Below, piece after piece: positions 8,079 through 16,134 of a stretch of DNA of 64,000 nt; positions within the stretch are counted from its first letter, which is position 1, and every line of letters begins with the position of its first letter. Origin of the DNA: Halobellus inordinatus. Lineage in GTDB: Archaea > Halobacteriota > Halobacteria > Halobacteriales > Haloferacaceae. The notes under the pieces are model-generated. The model made no database searches and was not told the origin of the DNA. It saw nothing but the letters and a program-made list of their open reading frames with translations. The DNA is taken from assembly GCF_024464655.1 (NCBI RefSeq), contig NZ_JANHAV010000006.1:1-64000 (forward strand). The letters are read 5' to 3'. A program made the position numbers and the translations under genes.

Positions 8079-9116
8079 ATGGCAAAAGTCTCACTCGAAA
8101 ACGTCACGAAACGCTTCGATTCGACAGTCGCCGTCGACGACGTCTCGATCGACATCGCCGACGGCGAAGTCATGGGAATCGTCGGCCCGTCCGGCTGTGG
8201 CAAGACGACGGCGCTCCGGCTCGTCGCCGGCTTCGAGACCGCCACCGACGGGACGATCCGCTACGACGACGAGGACGTCACGCCCGTCCCGCCGGAGAAT
8301 CGAAACGTCGGCTTGGTCTTTCAGTCCTACGCGCTGTTCAACAATATGAGCGTGCTCGGGAACGTCACGTTCGGGCCGAAGATGCACGGCGTCGGCAAAG
8401 CTGAACGCCGAGAGCGCGCGCGTGAACTACTCGAACTCCTCGACATCGAGGAGTTGGCCGACCGCGACCCCCAGACACTCTCGGGCGGCCAGCAGCAACG
8501 CGTCGGCCTCGCCCGCGCGCTCGCGATCGAGCCCCGGATTCTGCTGCTCGACGAGCCGATGACGGGGCTCGACGCGAAGCTGAAACAGACCTTACGGCAA
8601 GAGCTCGGCCAGTTGCTCGACGATCTCGGCGTGACGACGTTGTACGTCACGCACGATCAAGAGCAGGCGATGTCGATGTGCGATCGGATCGCCGTGATGA
8701 ACGACGGCCACCTCGAACAGATCGGCACGCCGGCCGAGATCTACGAGGAGCCGGCAAACGAGTTCGTCGCGGGCTTCATCGGCACCGCGAATCTGCTCGA
8801 TGCGACGGTCACTGACGGGCGGATCTCGTTCGGATTCGGCGACGTCGACGCGCCCGACGGACTCCGGTCGAGCGGCGACGTGACGGTTCTCGTTCGCCCG
8901 GACGACATCCGCGTCGGCGACGGTGAAGGCGACGCCGCCGTCGAAGTGACGAACCTGTTCTATCAGGGCGAGCACATCCAGGCGACGGGGACGCTTGCTG
9001 ACGGCCAAGAACTGACACTCCAACTGGATCGGTCGCTGACGAACGTCGAGACGGGCGACACCCTGTCGGTCGGCTTCGATCCGGAGACGCTCCACGTCAT
9101 CCGCTCGACCAAGTGA
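8079..9116 (+). CDS. ABC importer ATP-binding protein (PotA/MalK type)
   Basis: Cytoplasmic ATPase of 345 residues that powers the importer. Motifs in order: Walker A GPSGCGKTT, Q-loop FQSYALFNNM, signature LSGGQQQRVGLARALA, Walker B ILLLDEPMTGLD, and the H-loop in TLYVTHDQEQAM. Residues ~240-345 form the TOBE regulatory domain of PotA/MalK-like ATPases (GTANLLDATV, VLVRPDDIRV). It is last of the four contiguous importer genes. The demethylase gene starts about 170 bp later behind its own promoter. Confidence 0.93.
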   Translation: MAKVSLENVTKRFDSTVAVDDVSIDIADGEVMGIVGPSGCGKTTALRLVAGFETATDGTIRYDDEDVTPVPPENRNVGLVFQSYALFNNMSVLGNVTFGPKMHGVGKAERRERARELLELLDIEELADRDPQTLSGGQQQRVGLARALAIEPRILLLDEPMTGLDAKLKQTLRQELGQLLDDLGVTTLYVTHDQEQAMSMCDRIAVMNDGHLEQIGTPAEIYEEPANEFVAGFIGTANLLDATVTDGRISFGFGDVDAPDGLRSSGDVTVLVRPDDIRVGDGEGDAAVEVTNLFYQGEHIQATGTLADGQELTLQLDRSLTNVETGDTLSVGFDPETLHVIRSTK

Positions 9117-9130
9117 CTGGGGAGGAACGA

Positions 9131-9196
9131 CCAGATGGCTGTGGAAGAGCGGCCAGATGGATGTAGAAGAGCGGCCAGATGGCTGTGGGGGGACGC
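9131..9196 (+). repeat. Three 22-bp tandem repeats
   Basis: Three direct units begin at 9131, 9153 and 9175. Each starts CCAGATGG and continues TGTGGAAGAGCGG or a close variant. The second differs from the first at two bases and the third is degenerate at its end. They lie just after the importer operon, before the demethylase promoter. They could be regulatory or a slippage product. Confidence 0.7.
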
Positions 9197-9246
9197 CGAG
9201 TGCCATCTAGCGCCACTTATTTACTGTCACTACCCAGATTGGAGGT

Positions 9247-9256
9247 AATTTTTAAG
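9247..9256 (+). promoter_or_regulatory. TATA box of the demethylase gene
   Basis: AATTTTTAAG, centred near 9252, predicts transcription start near 9279. That leaves a leader of about 9 nt before the ATG at 9288 and would exclude the in-frame ATG at 9273. Confidence 0.5.
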
Positions 9257-9287
9257 ATGACGACCCGAGAAGATGTTTGTTGGGCAA

Positions 9288-10631
9288 ATGACTGATCCAA
9301 GCCTCGAAGACGCGCTGGACGCGGCAGGTAGTCCGATGGACTTGCTCCGTGAAAACCGGGGACGACACCCCTATCCGGTTCCCAGCGAGCACACGAACTG
9401 GATCGAGGAGGAACGGAGCTGGCGAGAGACGTGCAGCCTGTCGGACCTCTCTCACCACCAGAAAGACCTCTACGTCGAGGGGCCCGACGCGCTGGCCGTC
9501 TTCGTCGACCTCGGAGCCAACGACTTCGAGGGGTTCGAGCCCGGTCAGGCCAAACAGTTCGTCGCCTGCAACACCGACGGCTACCTGATCGGCGACGCGA
9601 TCCTGTTTTACCTCGACGACGAGCGGTTGAAACTCACCGGCACACCGATCGCGCCGAACTGGGTCGAGTACAACCTCGAAACGGGCGATTACGACGCGGT
9701 CGCGACAGCGGACGAGCGGTATCACGACAAGGACGAACCGCACAGAACCTTCCGGTATCAGCTACAGGGGCCGAACGCACTCGACGTGATGAGAGCCGCA
9801 GTCGAGGGGTCGCTCCCGGAGATTCCGTTCTTCAATTTCGACGAGGTGACGATCGCAGGCGTCGACGTGCGCGCGTTGAAACACTCGATGGCGTCGGACG
9901 TCGGCTTCGAGATCTGGGGGCCGTGGGAGGCGAGCGAGACCGTTCGAAAGACGATCCTCGACGCCGGCGAGGACCACGGCCTCCGCCAACTCGGCGAGAA
10001 GAGCTACAAGGCGCAGGGCTCTGAGAAAGGCTGGATCGCCCGTCCGCTCCCCGCGATCTTCGGCGACGAGATGGTGGAGTATCGGGAGTGGCTGGACGGG
10101 GACAGCTACGAGGCGAGCAGCACGCTCGGCGGGAGTTTCGCCGCCGACGACGTATCCGAGTACTACCTGAATCCGATCGAACTCGGATACGAGCGATTCG
10201 TCGATTTCGCCCGCGACTTCCCCGGCAGAGACGCGCTCGCGGAAATGGCAGAGGCGTCGCAGCGCCAGAAAGTAACGCTCGTCTGGGACGACGACGACGT
10301 CATCGACCTGTTTGCGTCGTTACTGCGAGACGGAGAGACGTACAAGTACTTCGACCTCTCGATGCCCTACTGGGCGGTCTTCCACTACGACGAGGTCCTG
10401 AGAGGCGGTGAGACCGTCGGTCTCTCGAAGTACTTCGGCTACACCTACAACGAGCGTGCCGTCCTGTCGCTGGCACTCGTCGACGAGGAGTACAGCGAAC
10501 CTGGAACCGAGGTGACGCTGGTGTGGGGTGAACCGGGCGGTGAATCGCCGAACCCCAAAGTCGAATCGCACACGCAGACGGAGATCAGCGCCACGGTGGC
10601 GCCGAACCCGTACGTCGAGGCCGAGCGCTAG
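9288..10631 (+). CDS. Folate-dependent demethylase, LigM/GcvT-like aminomethyltransferase family
   Basis: About 447 residues of the glycine-cleavage T-protein superfamily, which moves one-carbon units to tetrahydrofolate. It has the T-protein order: HTNWIEEERSWRETCSLSDLSHHQKDLYVEGPDAL near the start, then FEIWGPWE. The C-terminal GYTYNERAVLSLALVDEEYSEPGTEVTLVWGEPGG resembles the LigM/DesA O-demethylases and related DmdA-like enzymes more than GcvT, and no other glycine-cleavage gene is nearby. It probably removes a methyl group from an O-, N- or S-methylated compound brought in by the adjacent importer (inference). The start at 9288 fits the TATA box. The importer lies upstream and a phosphatase downstream, all on this strand. 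Confidence 0.82.
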   Translation: MTDPSLEDALDAAGSPMDLLRENRGRHPYPVPSEHTNWIEEERSWRETCSLSDLSHHQKDLYVEGPDALAVFVDLGANDFEGFEPGQAKQFVACNTDGYLIGDAILFYLDDERLKLTGTPIAPNWVEYNLETGDYDAVATADERYHDKDEPHRTFRYQLQGPNALDVMRAAVEGSLPEIPFFNFDEVTIAGVDVRALKHSMASDVGFEIWGPWEASETVRKTILDAGEDHGLRQLGEKSYKAQGSEKGWIARPLPAIFGDEMVEYREWLDGDSYEASSTLGGSFAADDVSEYYLNPIELGYERFVDFARDFPGRDALAEMAEASQRQKVTLVWDDDDVIDLFASLLRDGETYKYFDLSMPYWAVFHYDEVLRGGETVGLSKYFGYTYNERAVLSLALVDEEYSEPGTEVTLVWGEPGGESPNPKVESHTQTEISATVAPNPYVEAER

Positions 10632-10636
10632 CGCAG

Positions 10637-10675
10637 CCAAAGATTATTGTAATTTGGTCATCAATTTCTTTATTG
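10637..10675. promoter_or_regulatory. Candidate operator, copy 2 of the shared 39-bp motif
   Basis: It matches 5053-5091 in order and spacing (CCAAAGAT, TATTG, AATTT, TCAAT, CTTTATTG) and keeps the CAAT-N6-ATTG inverted repeat (10662-10675). It begins 6 bp after the demethylase stop and 125 bp before the phosphatase start, suggesting common control of importer and phosphatase transcription. Confidence 0.55.
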
Positions 10676-10800
10676 ATGCATATCATACTTCCAGTAACCA
10701 AACAGCTCCGTCGGTCAGCGTCGGATAGGTGGGCCGTACAGGCCTCGGAGGCGCCCGACGACCGGAGGGCGCTCGCCGGGCACACAGTCCCGGACGGCCA

Positions 10801-11589
10801 ATGAGCATCGCCGAGCACGAGGCCGCGATCTTGGACCTGGATGGGACAGTCTATCTGGGCGACAAACTCATCCCGGGTGCCGGCGAGACCGTGCAGTTGC
10901 TGCGCGAGGAGGTCGGAGAGGTGCTGTTCCTCACGAACAAGGCCATCGCGCGCCGCGGCGACTACAGCGAAAAGTTGCGACGACTCGGCATCGACGTCGA
11001 GCGCAGCGACGTCGTCAACTCCGGGTGGGTAACCGCCCAGTACGTCAGCGAGCGCTTCCCTTCCGCGGCGGCGTTCGTCGTCGGCGAAGGCCCGCTTCTC
11101 GAGGAGTTCCGGGAGGCGGGCGTCACGACAGTGACAGAGACACCGGGCGACATCGTCGTGGCATCGATGGACCGCCACTTCGACTACGACACGCTCGAGA
11201 CCGCGCTCCGAACGCTCGAAGACGGTGCGCCGTTCCTGGCGACGAATCCGGACCGGACCTGTCCGACTGAGAAGAGTGCGATCCCGGACGCCGCGGGGAT
11301 GATCGGCGCCATCGAAGGCGTGACGGGACAGACCGTCGACGAGGTGCTCGGGAAGCCGTCCGCGACGATGGTCGAGACGGCTCTCGGGGAGGTCGGCGTC
11401 GACCCCGGCGACTGCCTGATGGTCGGCGACCGGATCGAGACGGACATCCGGATGGGCGACCGTGCCGGGATGACCACCGTCCTCGTGCTCACGGGAGTGA
11501 CTGACCGCGAAATGATCGCCGACGTGAGCGTCGATCCCGATTACGTCCTCGACTCCATCGCCGATGTCGAAGGTCTCCTCGTGGAGTGA
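10801..11589 (+). CDS. HAD-IIA family phosphatase (NagD/AraL-like)
   Basis: Cytoplasmic phosphatase of 262 residues. Haloacid dehalogenase motifs: I DLDGTVYLGD (nucleophile Asp near residue 13, DxDGT), II FLTNKA, III with Lys in LGKPSA, and IV GDRIETDIRMGDRAGM. The cap between motifs II and III is of the NagD type (FLATNPDRTCP). Family members dephosphorylate sugar, glycerol or nucleotide phosphates. Next to a glycerol-kinase-like enzyme it could oppose or follow that kinase. I chose the ATG at 10801 because the in-frame extension to 10729 is Arg/Gly-rich and unlike a protein start. It is convergent with orc1, with a 54-bp gap. Confidence 0.88.
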   Translation: MSIAEHEAAILDLDGTVYLGDKLIPGAGETVQLLREEVGEVLFLTNKAIARRGDYSEKLRRLGIDVERSDVVNSGWVTAQYVSERFPSAAAFVVGEGPLLEEFREAGVTTVTETPGDIVVASMDRHFDYDTLETALRTLEDGAPFLATNPDRTCPTEKSAIPDAAGMIGAIEGVTGQTVDEVLGKPSATMVETALGEVGVDPGDCLMVGDRIETDIRMGDRAGMTTVLVLTGVTDREMIADVSVDPDYVLDSIADVEGLLVE

Positions 11590-11643
11590 CGGTCCGTCGC
11601 CGGAGTCGACGATGTCGACAGTGTACTCAGAATCAAAGTCCGG

Positions 11644-12849
11644 TCAGACGTCGTCGCTCTCGGTCAGGACGTCTTTGACCACTTGAGGATCCTCCAGAAG
11701 CTGGTGCTTCGTGTAGCTCCCCTCGGCGCTCCCGCCGCTGTGTTTGGACTGCTCGATGATGTCGAGGAAGGCGTGTTCTTTCAGCAGATCGCGGACGCGA
11801 CGTAGCGAGAGCGTATCCGAGCCCTGGCCGTCGCAGATGTTCTCGTAGACCTCGTAGACGCGACTCGTTCGGAATCCCTCCTGTCGCTCGCTCGACAGCG
11901 AGAGGATCGCGAGGGCCTGCAACACGTACCGGGAGTGCGGCGTCGACCCGCGGATGAGTTCGCGGAAGCGATCGGTCTCCGCACGCTCGCGAGCCTGCGT
12001 CACGAACTCCTCGCGGACGATCTGTGCGCCCTTCGATTGAGCGATCTCACCGGCGTACCGAAGAATGTCGATCGCCTTGCGGGCGTCACCGTGTTCTCTG
12101 GCTGCGAGCGCTGCCGCGCGCGGGATCGTCGAGGGGTCGAGGACGTCGTCGCGGAAGGCGTCCGACCGCGCCTGCATAATGTTTCGGAGTTGGTTGGCGT
12201 CGTACGGCGGGAAGACGAACTCGCGTTCACAGAGGCTGGATTTGACGCGTTCGTCCATCCGGTCTTTGTATTGGATCTTGTTGCTGATGCCGATCACGCC
12301 GAGTTTGCACTGGTCGATCTTGCCGGCCTCCCCCGCCCGCGAGAGTTGCATCAGAATGTCGTCGTCGGAGAGTTTGTCGATCTCGTCGAGCAGAATCAAG
12401 ACGACATCGTACTGTGCATCGAGGATTCGCCACAGCCGCTTGTAGTACGTCGACGTGCTGAGTCCCTTGTCCGGGACTTTGATTCCGGTAACTTCGGATT
12501 CGTTGACGCCGTCCGCGATGGTTTGGACCGCTTGCGTCTCGGTCGTGTCCTGTGCGCAGTCGACGTAGGCGAACGTCGCTTTCACGTCTTCCTCGCCGGC
12601 GGTTTCCACCAACCGCTGTGAGACGTACTTCGCACAGAGCGACTTACCCGTACCCGTCTTGCCGTAGATGAGAACGTTGCTCGGACTCTGACCGAAGATC
12701 GCCGGATTGACCGCCGCCGCCAGATCAGAGATTTCGTCGTCGCGACCGACGATCCGTCCCTCCCCCGGAAGGTGGTTGATCTCCAAGAGCTCTTTGTTGG
12801 AGAAGATGGGGTCCTCTCGGGTGAAGAGGTCGTCGCTGGTGTTCGGCAT
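11644..12849 (-). CDS. orc1: Orc1/Cdc6 family replication initiator
   Basis: Origin-binding AAA ATPase, 401 residues. Walker A YGKTGTGKS (about 62-70), Walker B VLILLDEIDKL with the catalytic Glu, sensor 1 GISNK, sensor 2 GDARKAID, then a C-terminal winged helix (about 310-401) that binds origin boxes. All catalytic elements missing from the Orc-like protein at 2065 are intact here. I chose the ATG at 12849 (MPNTSDDLF) over upstream in-frame ATGs because those run through an origin box and look non-protein. The gene reads away from the origin region, and one origin box lies only 9 bp before its start, so it probably regulates its own transcription. Confidence 0.95.
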   Translation of the reverse strand: MPNTSDDLFTREDPIFSNKELLEINHLPGEGRIVGRDDEISDLAAAVNPAIFGQSPSNVLIYGKTGTGKSLCAKYVSQRLVETAGEEDVKATFAYVDCAQDTTETQAVQTIADGVNESEVTGIKVPDKGLSTSTYYKRLWRILDAQYDVVLILLDEIDKLSDDDILMQLSRAGEAGKIDQCKLGVIGISNKIQYKDRMDERVKSSLCEREFVFPPYDANQLRNIMQARSDAFRDDVLDPSTIPRAAALAAREHGDARKAIDILRYAGEIAQSKGAQIVREEFVTQARERAETDRFRELIRGSTPHSRYVLQALAILSLSSERQEGFRTSRVYEVYENICDGQGSDTLSLRRVRDLLKEHAFLDIIEQSKHSGGSAEGSYTKHQLLEDPQVVKDVLTESDDV

Positions 12850-12857
12850 ACTACAGG

Positions 12858-12878
12858 ACACCGGGTTTCCGGTGAAAT
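12858..12878 (-). repeat. Origin recognition box 1
   Basis: Read on the minus strand it is TTTCACCGGAAACCCGGTGT plus one base, one change from the core. It lies directly before the orc1 start codon. Confidence 0.88.
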
Positions 12879-13047
12879 GCGTTGTTATTTCCCCCGGTTC
12901 GACGGTGATGCTGTCGGACACATTTTCGGGAAGCATCGCGACATCCTGTGGTACTGGGCATCTTCGTACGGTTATGTCCGACGGCTGACGGCCACGTTGT
13001 TCCGACAGGGCACGGCGACTGATTCGACAGACTACCGGACGACACAC

Positions 13048-13068
13048 ACACCACGTTTCCGATGAACG
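13048..13068 (-). repeat. Origin recognition box 2
   Basis: On the minus strand it reads GTTCATCGGAAACGTGGTGT. The dyad around GGAAAC is kept, with a few changes from the core. Confidence 0.8.
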
Positions 13069-13109
13069 AGGGAAATACCGGGGTAAGGTCCAGATGAAAC
13101 AGGGGATCA

Positions 13110-13130
13110 GTTTCACCGGAAACACGGTGT
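13110..13130 (+). repeat. Origin recognition box 3
   Basis: Exact core TTTCACCGGAAACACGGTGT preceded by G. A run of four G lies a few bases upstream (AGGGGATCA). Confidence 0.92.
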
Positions 13131-13335
13131 GTGGCGAGGCGTTAGAATCTGGCCGACAACGGTACTTCCCAAGCGAGGACGCAGATACGCACTGAAACAG
13201 GCCAATACGTGGGATCGTCGGCTATCGGTATTCCACGGCGAACAAGTTTGATCGTATCGCTGTGGGGTTCTCAGAGCGTCCGTCCGATACCTGCTCGAAA
13301 AAGCGGCGCGGTGTCTCGGGTCCGTTTCCGATCGA

Positions 13336-13436
13336 ATTACTTCGATGAAGCTAGTTTATAACTTTTCGATTGGGGTCAATGGACGGTGACGAGTATCTAG
13401 TATATATTTGTTGCTTTATAGAGGACAGATATTGGT
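13336..13436. other. AT-rich candidate unwinding element
   Basis: The most A/T-rich part of the intergenic region, with TTTATAACTTTT, TATCTAGTATATATTTG and CTTTATAG. It lies between left boxes 1-3 and right boxes 4-7, the position expected for the duplex unwinding element. Confidence 0.7.
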
Positions 13437-13492
13437 TCGGTACGCGCGGATGCGTGGTCGTCGTCGCTCGTGACGAGGGGGACTACCAGCGG

Positions 13493-13513
13493 GTTTCACC
13501 GGAAACGTGGTGT
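13493..13513 (+). repeat. Origin recognition box 4
   Basis: TTTCACCGGAAACGTGGTGT preceded by G; two differences from the core. A run of five G lies about 12 bp upstream. Confidence 0.9.
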
Positions 13514-13683
13514 GTCTCCGCGTGGAATTCGCCACACTTCGACTGTTCTCGACATCGCGAGTGAGGTCTGCGGTCTTTCGGGGCTACACGATGTAGCGGA
13601 GAAATTGGAGATAGCTATCAACTCAAGCCGATCTAATTACGCTCAATCTGAAATAGTCGGTCTCGGATCCGACTCTTCTTGGT

Positions 13684-13704
13684 GTTTCACCGGAAACACG
13701 GTGT
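13684..13704 (+). repeat. Origin recognition box 5
   Basis: Exact core TTTCACCGGAAACACGGTGT preceded by G, identical to box 3. Confidence 0.92.
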
Positions 13705-13775
13705 GTTCCCGTGAGAAACTGAGGATCTCGTCCACCAAGTCGAGACTGCTATCTCGAAGGGGGTCCCAATTCCCC

Positions 13776-13796
13776 GTTTCACCGGAAACTCGGTGT
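13776..13796 (+). repeat. Origin recognition box 6
   Basis: TTTCACCGGAAACTCGGTGT preceded by G; one change from the core. A run of five G lies upstream, near 13758. Confidence 0.9.
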
Positions 13797-13800
13797 TCGC

Positions 13801-13820
13801 GATTCACCTTCACACGGTGT
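13801..13820 (+). repeat. Degenerate origin recognition box
   Basis: GATTCACCTTCACACGGTGT keeps TCACC and the CACGGTGT end but has lost the central GGAAA and one base. It starts 5 bp after box 6, so it looks like a decayed box or a low-affinity site. Confidence 0.5.
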
Positions 13821-13842
13821 TCGCCGGATCCAGTTCGCTGGC

Positions 13843-13863
13843 ATTTCATCGGAAACACGGTGT
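13843..13863 (+). repeat. Origin recognition box 7
   Basis: ATTTCATCGGAAACACGGTG followed by T. One change from the core inside the dyad (CACC to CATC). Confidence 0.85.
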
Positions 13864-13997
13864 GGGTGGCTTTGACGGACGTGGGCGCCGTTTTCTGGTC
13901 ACACTCTTCGCCTGTCCCCTTCGAGTCGACGCCAACAGCTGAACTCGAACCCACGTAGTCGCAAACCGTTTCCCGGTCGGGACCGTCCCGAGAGACA

Positions 13998-16127
13998 ATG
14001 ACGGAAGAGGAGGGGACTGGCGGGCCAACTGCACCGGAGGGAGCGTCTCCCGAGGTGACGCCTGCCGACGAGTCTCACGACGCCGACGGCGCTTACGACA
14101 CCGACGGCGCTTACGACACCGACGGCGCTTACGACACCGACGAGTCTCACGACGCCGACGGCGCTTACGACACCGACGGCGCTTACGACACCGACGAGTC
14201 TCACGACGCCGACACGTCTACTGCTAACGTCGATCTCGATCGCTTCCACGACGTACTGGAGGCGGAGGGCCGTCCGGTCGTGACGGCCTCGGAAGTCGCA
14301 CGCCGGCTCGACACGACGCAGTCGGCCGCCGCCGCAGATCTCGATGCGCTGACTGACGACGGGGCGGTCGAACGGGTGAACGTCGAGACGGACCCGATCG
14401 TCTACTTCCCGAGCGAGTGGGCGAAACTCGCCGAGCGCGAGCGGATCGTGCTGTTCCCGGAACGGCGACAGATCGTGGTCGATCAACCGACGCAGTACAC
14501 CCGCGCGCAACTCTCACAGTTCGCCCACCTCGTCGACACCACGGGCGAGCGGGCGCGGTCGACCACTGACCGGCAGACCGGTACCCGCGGCTACATCTAC
14601 GAGATCCGCCAGGAGGACGTCTGGCAAGCCCCTTTCGACGATCTCGCCGACTTGCTGTCGCTGATGCGGTCGGTGCTCCCGCGGCGGTCACCCCCGCTTG
14701 AGGAGTGGGTCGAATCACAGTGGAAACGCGCGAACCGATTCCGCCTGTTCACCCACGAAGACGGATACGTCGTCCTCGAAGCCGCCTCCGAGAGCCTGAT
14801 GGGCAACGTCGCGCGGCAGAAACTCGACGACGAACAGCTCGTCGCGCCGATTTCGGATACGCAGAGCTGGGTTCGCGACGGCGCCGAAGCCGAGATCAAG
14901 CGGATCCTCTACGAAGCGGGCTATCCCGTCGAAGACGACCGAGACCTCGACACGGGGGAACCGCTCGACGTGGAATTGACTGTCGACTTGCGCGAGTACC
15001 AATCCGACTGGGTCGAGCGTTTCCTCGATCAGCGCTCCGGCGTCCTCGTCGGCCCCTCCGGCGCGGGCAAGACCGTGACCGCTATCGGCGTCCTCGCGGC
15101 GGTCGGCGGCGAGACGCTGATTCTCGTCCCGTCGCGGGAACTCGCCGCACAGTGGCGTGCCGAACTGCTCGAACACACGACGCTCACCGAAGAGCAGATC
15201 GGTGAGTACCACGGCGGGCAAAAGGAGATCAACCCGGTCACGATCGCGACCTACCAGACGGCGGGGATGGACCGTCACCGCTCCCTGTTCGACTCCCGCG
15301 GGTGGGGGCTCGTCGTCTACGACGAGGTCCATCACATCCCCTCGCGGATCTACCGACGTAGCGCCGACCTCCAGACGAAACATCGACTCGGACTGTCGGC
15401 GACGCCGGTGCGCGAAGACGACAAAGAGAAGGAGATTTTCACGCTCATCGGACGCCCGATCGGCACCGACTGGTCGAAGCTCTTCGAGGCAGGGTACGTT
15501 CAAGAGCCCGAAGTACAGATCCGATACGTGCCCTGGGGCGAGGAGTTCGCCCGGAACGAGTGGGCGAGTGCGGACGGCCGCGACAGACACCGGATCGCAG
15601 CCGAGAATCCCGAGAAGATCGACGAAACGCGGCGGCTCCTCGACGCACACCCGGACGCGAAGACGCTCGTCTTCGTGGATTGGCTAGATCAGGGCGAAGC
15701 CCTCGCGGACGCGCTCGACGTGCCGTTCGTGAGCGGAGAGATGCCACACCACCGTCGCGAGCGCGTCTTCGCGTCGTTCCGCGCGGGCGATCTCCGAACC
15801 CTCGTCGTCTCGCGCGTCGGTGACGAGGGGATCGATCTCCCGAACGCGGAACTCGCCATCGTCGCCTCCGGACTCGGCGGGTCTCGCCGGCAGGGAGCAC
15901 AGCGCGCCGGCCGGACGATGCGTCCTGCTGGCGGATCGCAGGTGTACGTGCTCGCGACCCGCGGAACCTCGGAAGAAGACTTCGCGCAGCGACAGATGCG
16001 CCACCTCGCCGAGAAGGGTATCCGCGTGACTGAGACGGACCGCAGCACCCGGAAATCGGACGGAGAGAGTTCGGCATCCGAGGCCTCGCCCGCGACGACC
16101 GATCCCGCCGCAAACGGCGAGGAGTAA
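13998..16127 (+). CDS. XPB/Rad25-like superfamily 2 DNA helicase
   Basis: ATP-dependent DNA helicase/translocase of 709 residues. Residues 24-71 are a low-complexity stretch of eight 6-residue units (GAYDTD or ESHDAD). A winged-helix-like segment follows (VTASEVARRLDTTQSAAAADLDAL). The SF2 core starts near residue 330: LREYQSDWVERFL (Q-like), motif I GPSGAGKT, motif II as DEVH in VVYDEVHHIP, motif III LGLSATP. The C-terminal lobe carries motif V and motif VI (QGAQRAGRTMRPAGG). Haloarchaeal annotations usually call this Rad25. It reads away from the origin and is followed 7 bp later by a methyltransferase, suggesting an operon. Confidence 0.9.
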   Translation: MTEEEGTGGPTAPEGASPEVTPADESHDADGAYDTDGAYDTDGAYDTDESHDADGAYDTDGAYDTDESHDADTSTANVDLDRFHDVLEAEGRPVVTASEVARRLDTTQSAAAADLDALTDDGAVERVNVETDPIVYFPSEWAKLAERERIVLFPERRQIVVDQPTQYTRAQLSQFAHLVDTTGERARSTTDRQTGTRGYIYEIRQEDVWQAPFDDLADLLSLMRSVLPRRSPPLEEWVESQWKRANRFRLFTHEDGYVVLEAASESLMGNVARQKLDDEQLVAPISDTQSWVRDGAEAEIKRILYEAGYPVEDDRDLDTGEPLDVELTVDLREYQSDWVERFLDQRSGVLVGPSGAGKTVTAIGVLAAVGGETLILVPSRELAAQWRAELLEHTTLTEEQIGEYHGGQKEINPVTIATYQTAGMDRHRSLFDSRGWGLVVYDEVHHIPSRIYRRSADLQTKHRLGLSATPVREDDKEKEIFTLIGRPIGTDWSKLFEAGYVQEPEVQIRYVPWGEEFARNEWASADGRDRHRIAAENPEKIDETRRLLDAHPDAKTLVFVDWLDQGEALADALDVPFVSGEMPHHRRERVFASFRAGDLRTLVVSRVGDEGIDLPNAELAIVASGLGGSRRQGAQRAGRTMRPAGGSQVYVLATRGTSEEDFAQRQMRHLAEKGIRVTETDRSTRKSDGESSASEASPATTDPAANGEE
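14070..14213 (+). repeat. Eight 18-bp in-frame tandem repeats in the helicase gene
   Basis: Two unit types, GAGTCTCACGACGCCGAC (A) and GGCGCTTACGACACCGAC (B), occur in the order A-BBB-A-BB-A without gaps. The DNA copies of each type are identical, so expansion was recent or is homogenised. The units encode ESHDAD and GAYDTD, giving an acidic, probably disordered N-terminal tail. Confidence 0.95.
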
Positions 16128-16134
16128 GCAGCCG

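Larger units (their letters stand above)
12850..13997. other. Replication origin
   Basis: A 1.15-kb non-coding region between divergent orc1 and helicase genes. It contains seven well-conserved boxes resembling haloarchaeal origin recognition boxes (core TTTCACCGGAAACACGGTGT), one shorter degenerate box and a marked AT-rich stretch between the box groups. Boxes 1 and 2 point left and the remainder right, roughly the inverted arrangement around an unwinding element seen in archaeal origins. G-runs precede several right-hand boxes. The adjacent cognate orc1 supports the assignment. Confidence 0.92.

Noticed and set aside
12850-13125. Longer N-terminus of Orc1 starting at 13125
   Set aside because: The added residues are translated from origin DNA, including a box, and the family starts near MPNTSDDLF.
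13370-13564. A 64-residue frame within the origin
   Set aside because: It overlaps an origin box and the AT-rich stretch. Its composition (Cys, Trp, Tyr-rich) is unlike haloarchaeal proteins.
12858-13863. CRISPR array at the spaced 21-bp repeats
   Set aside because: Spacing is irregular (about 40 to 360 bp), orientation is mixed and the repeats are origin boxes beside orc1.
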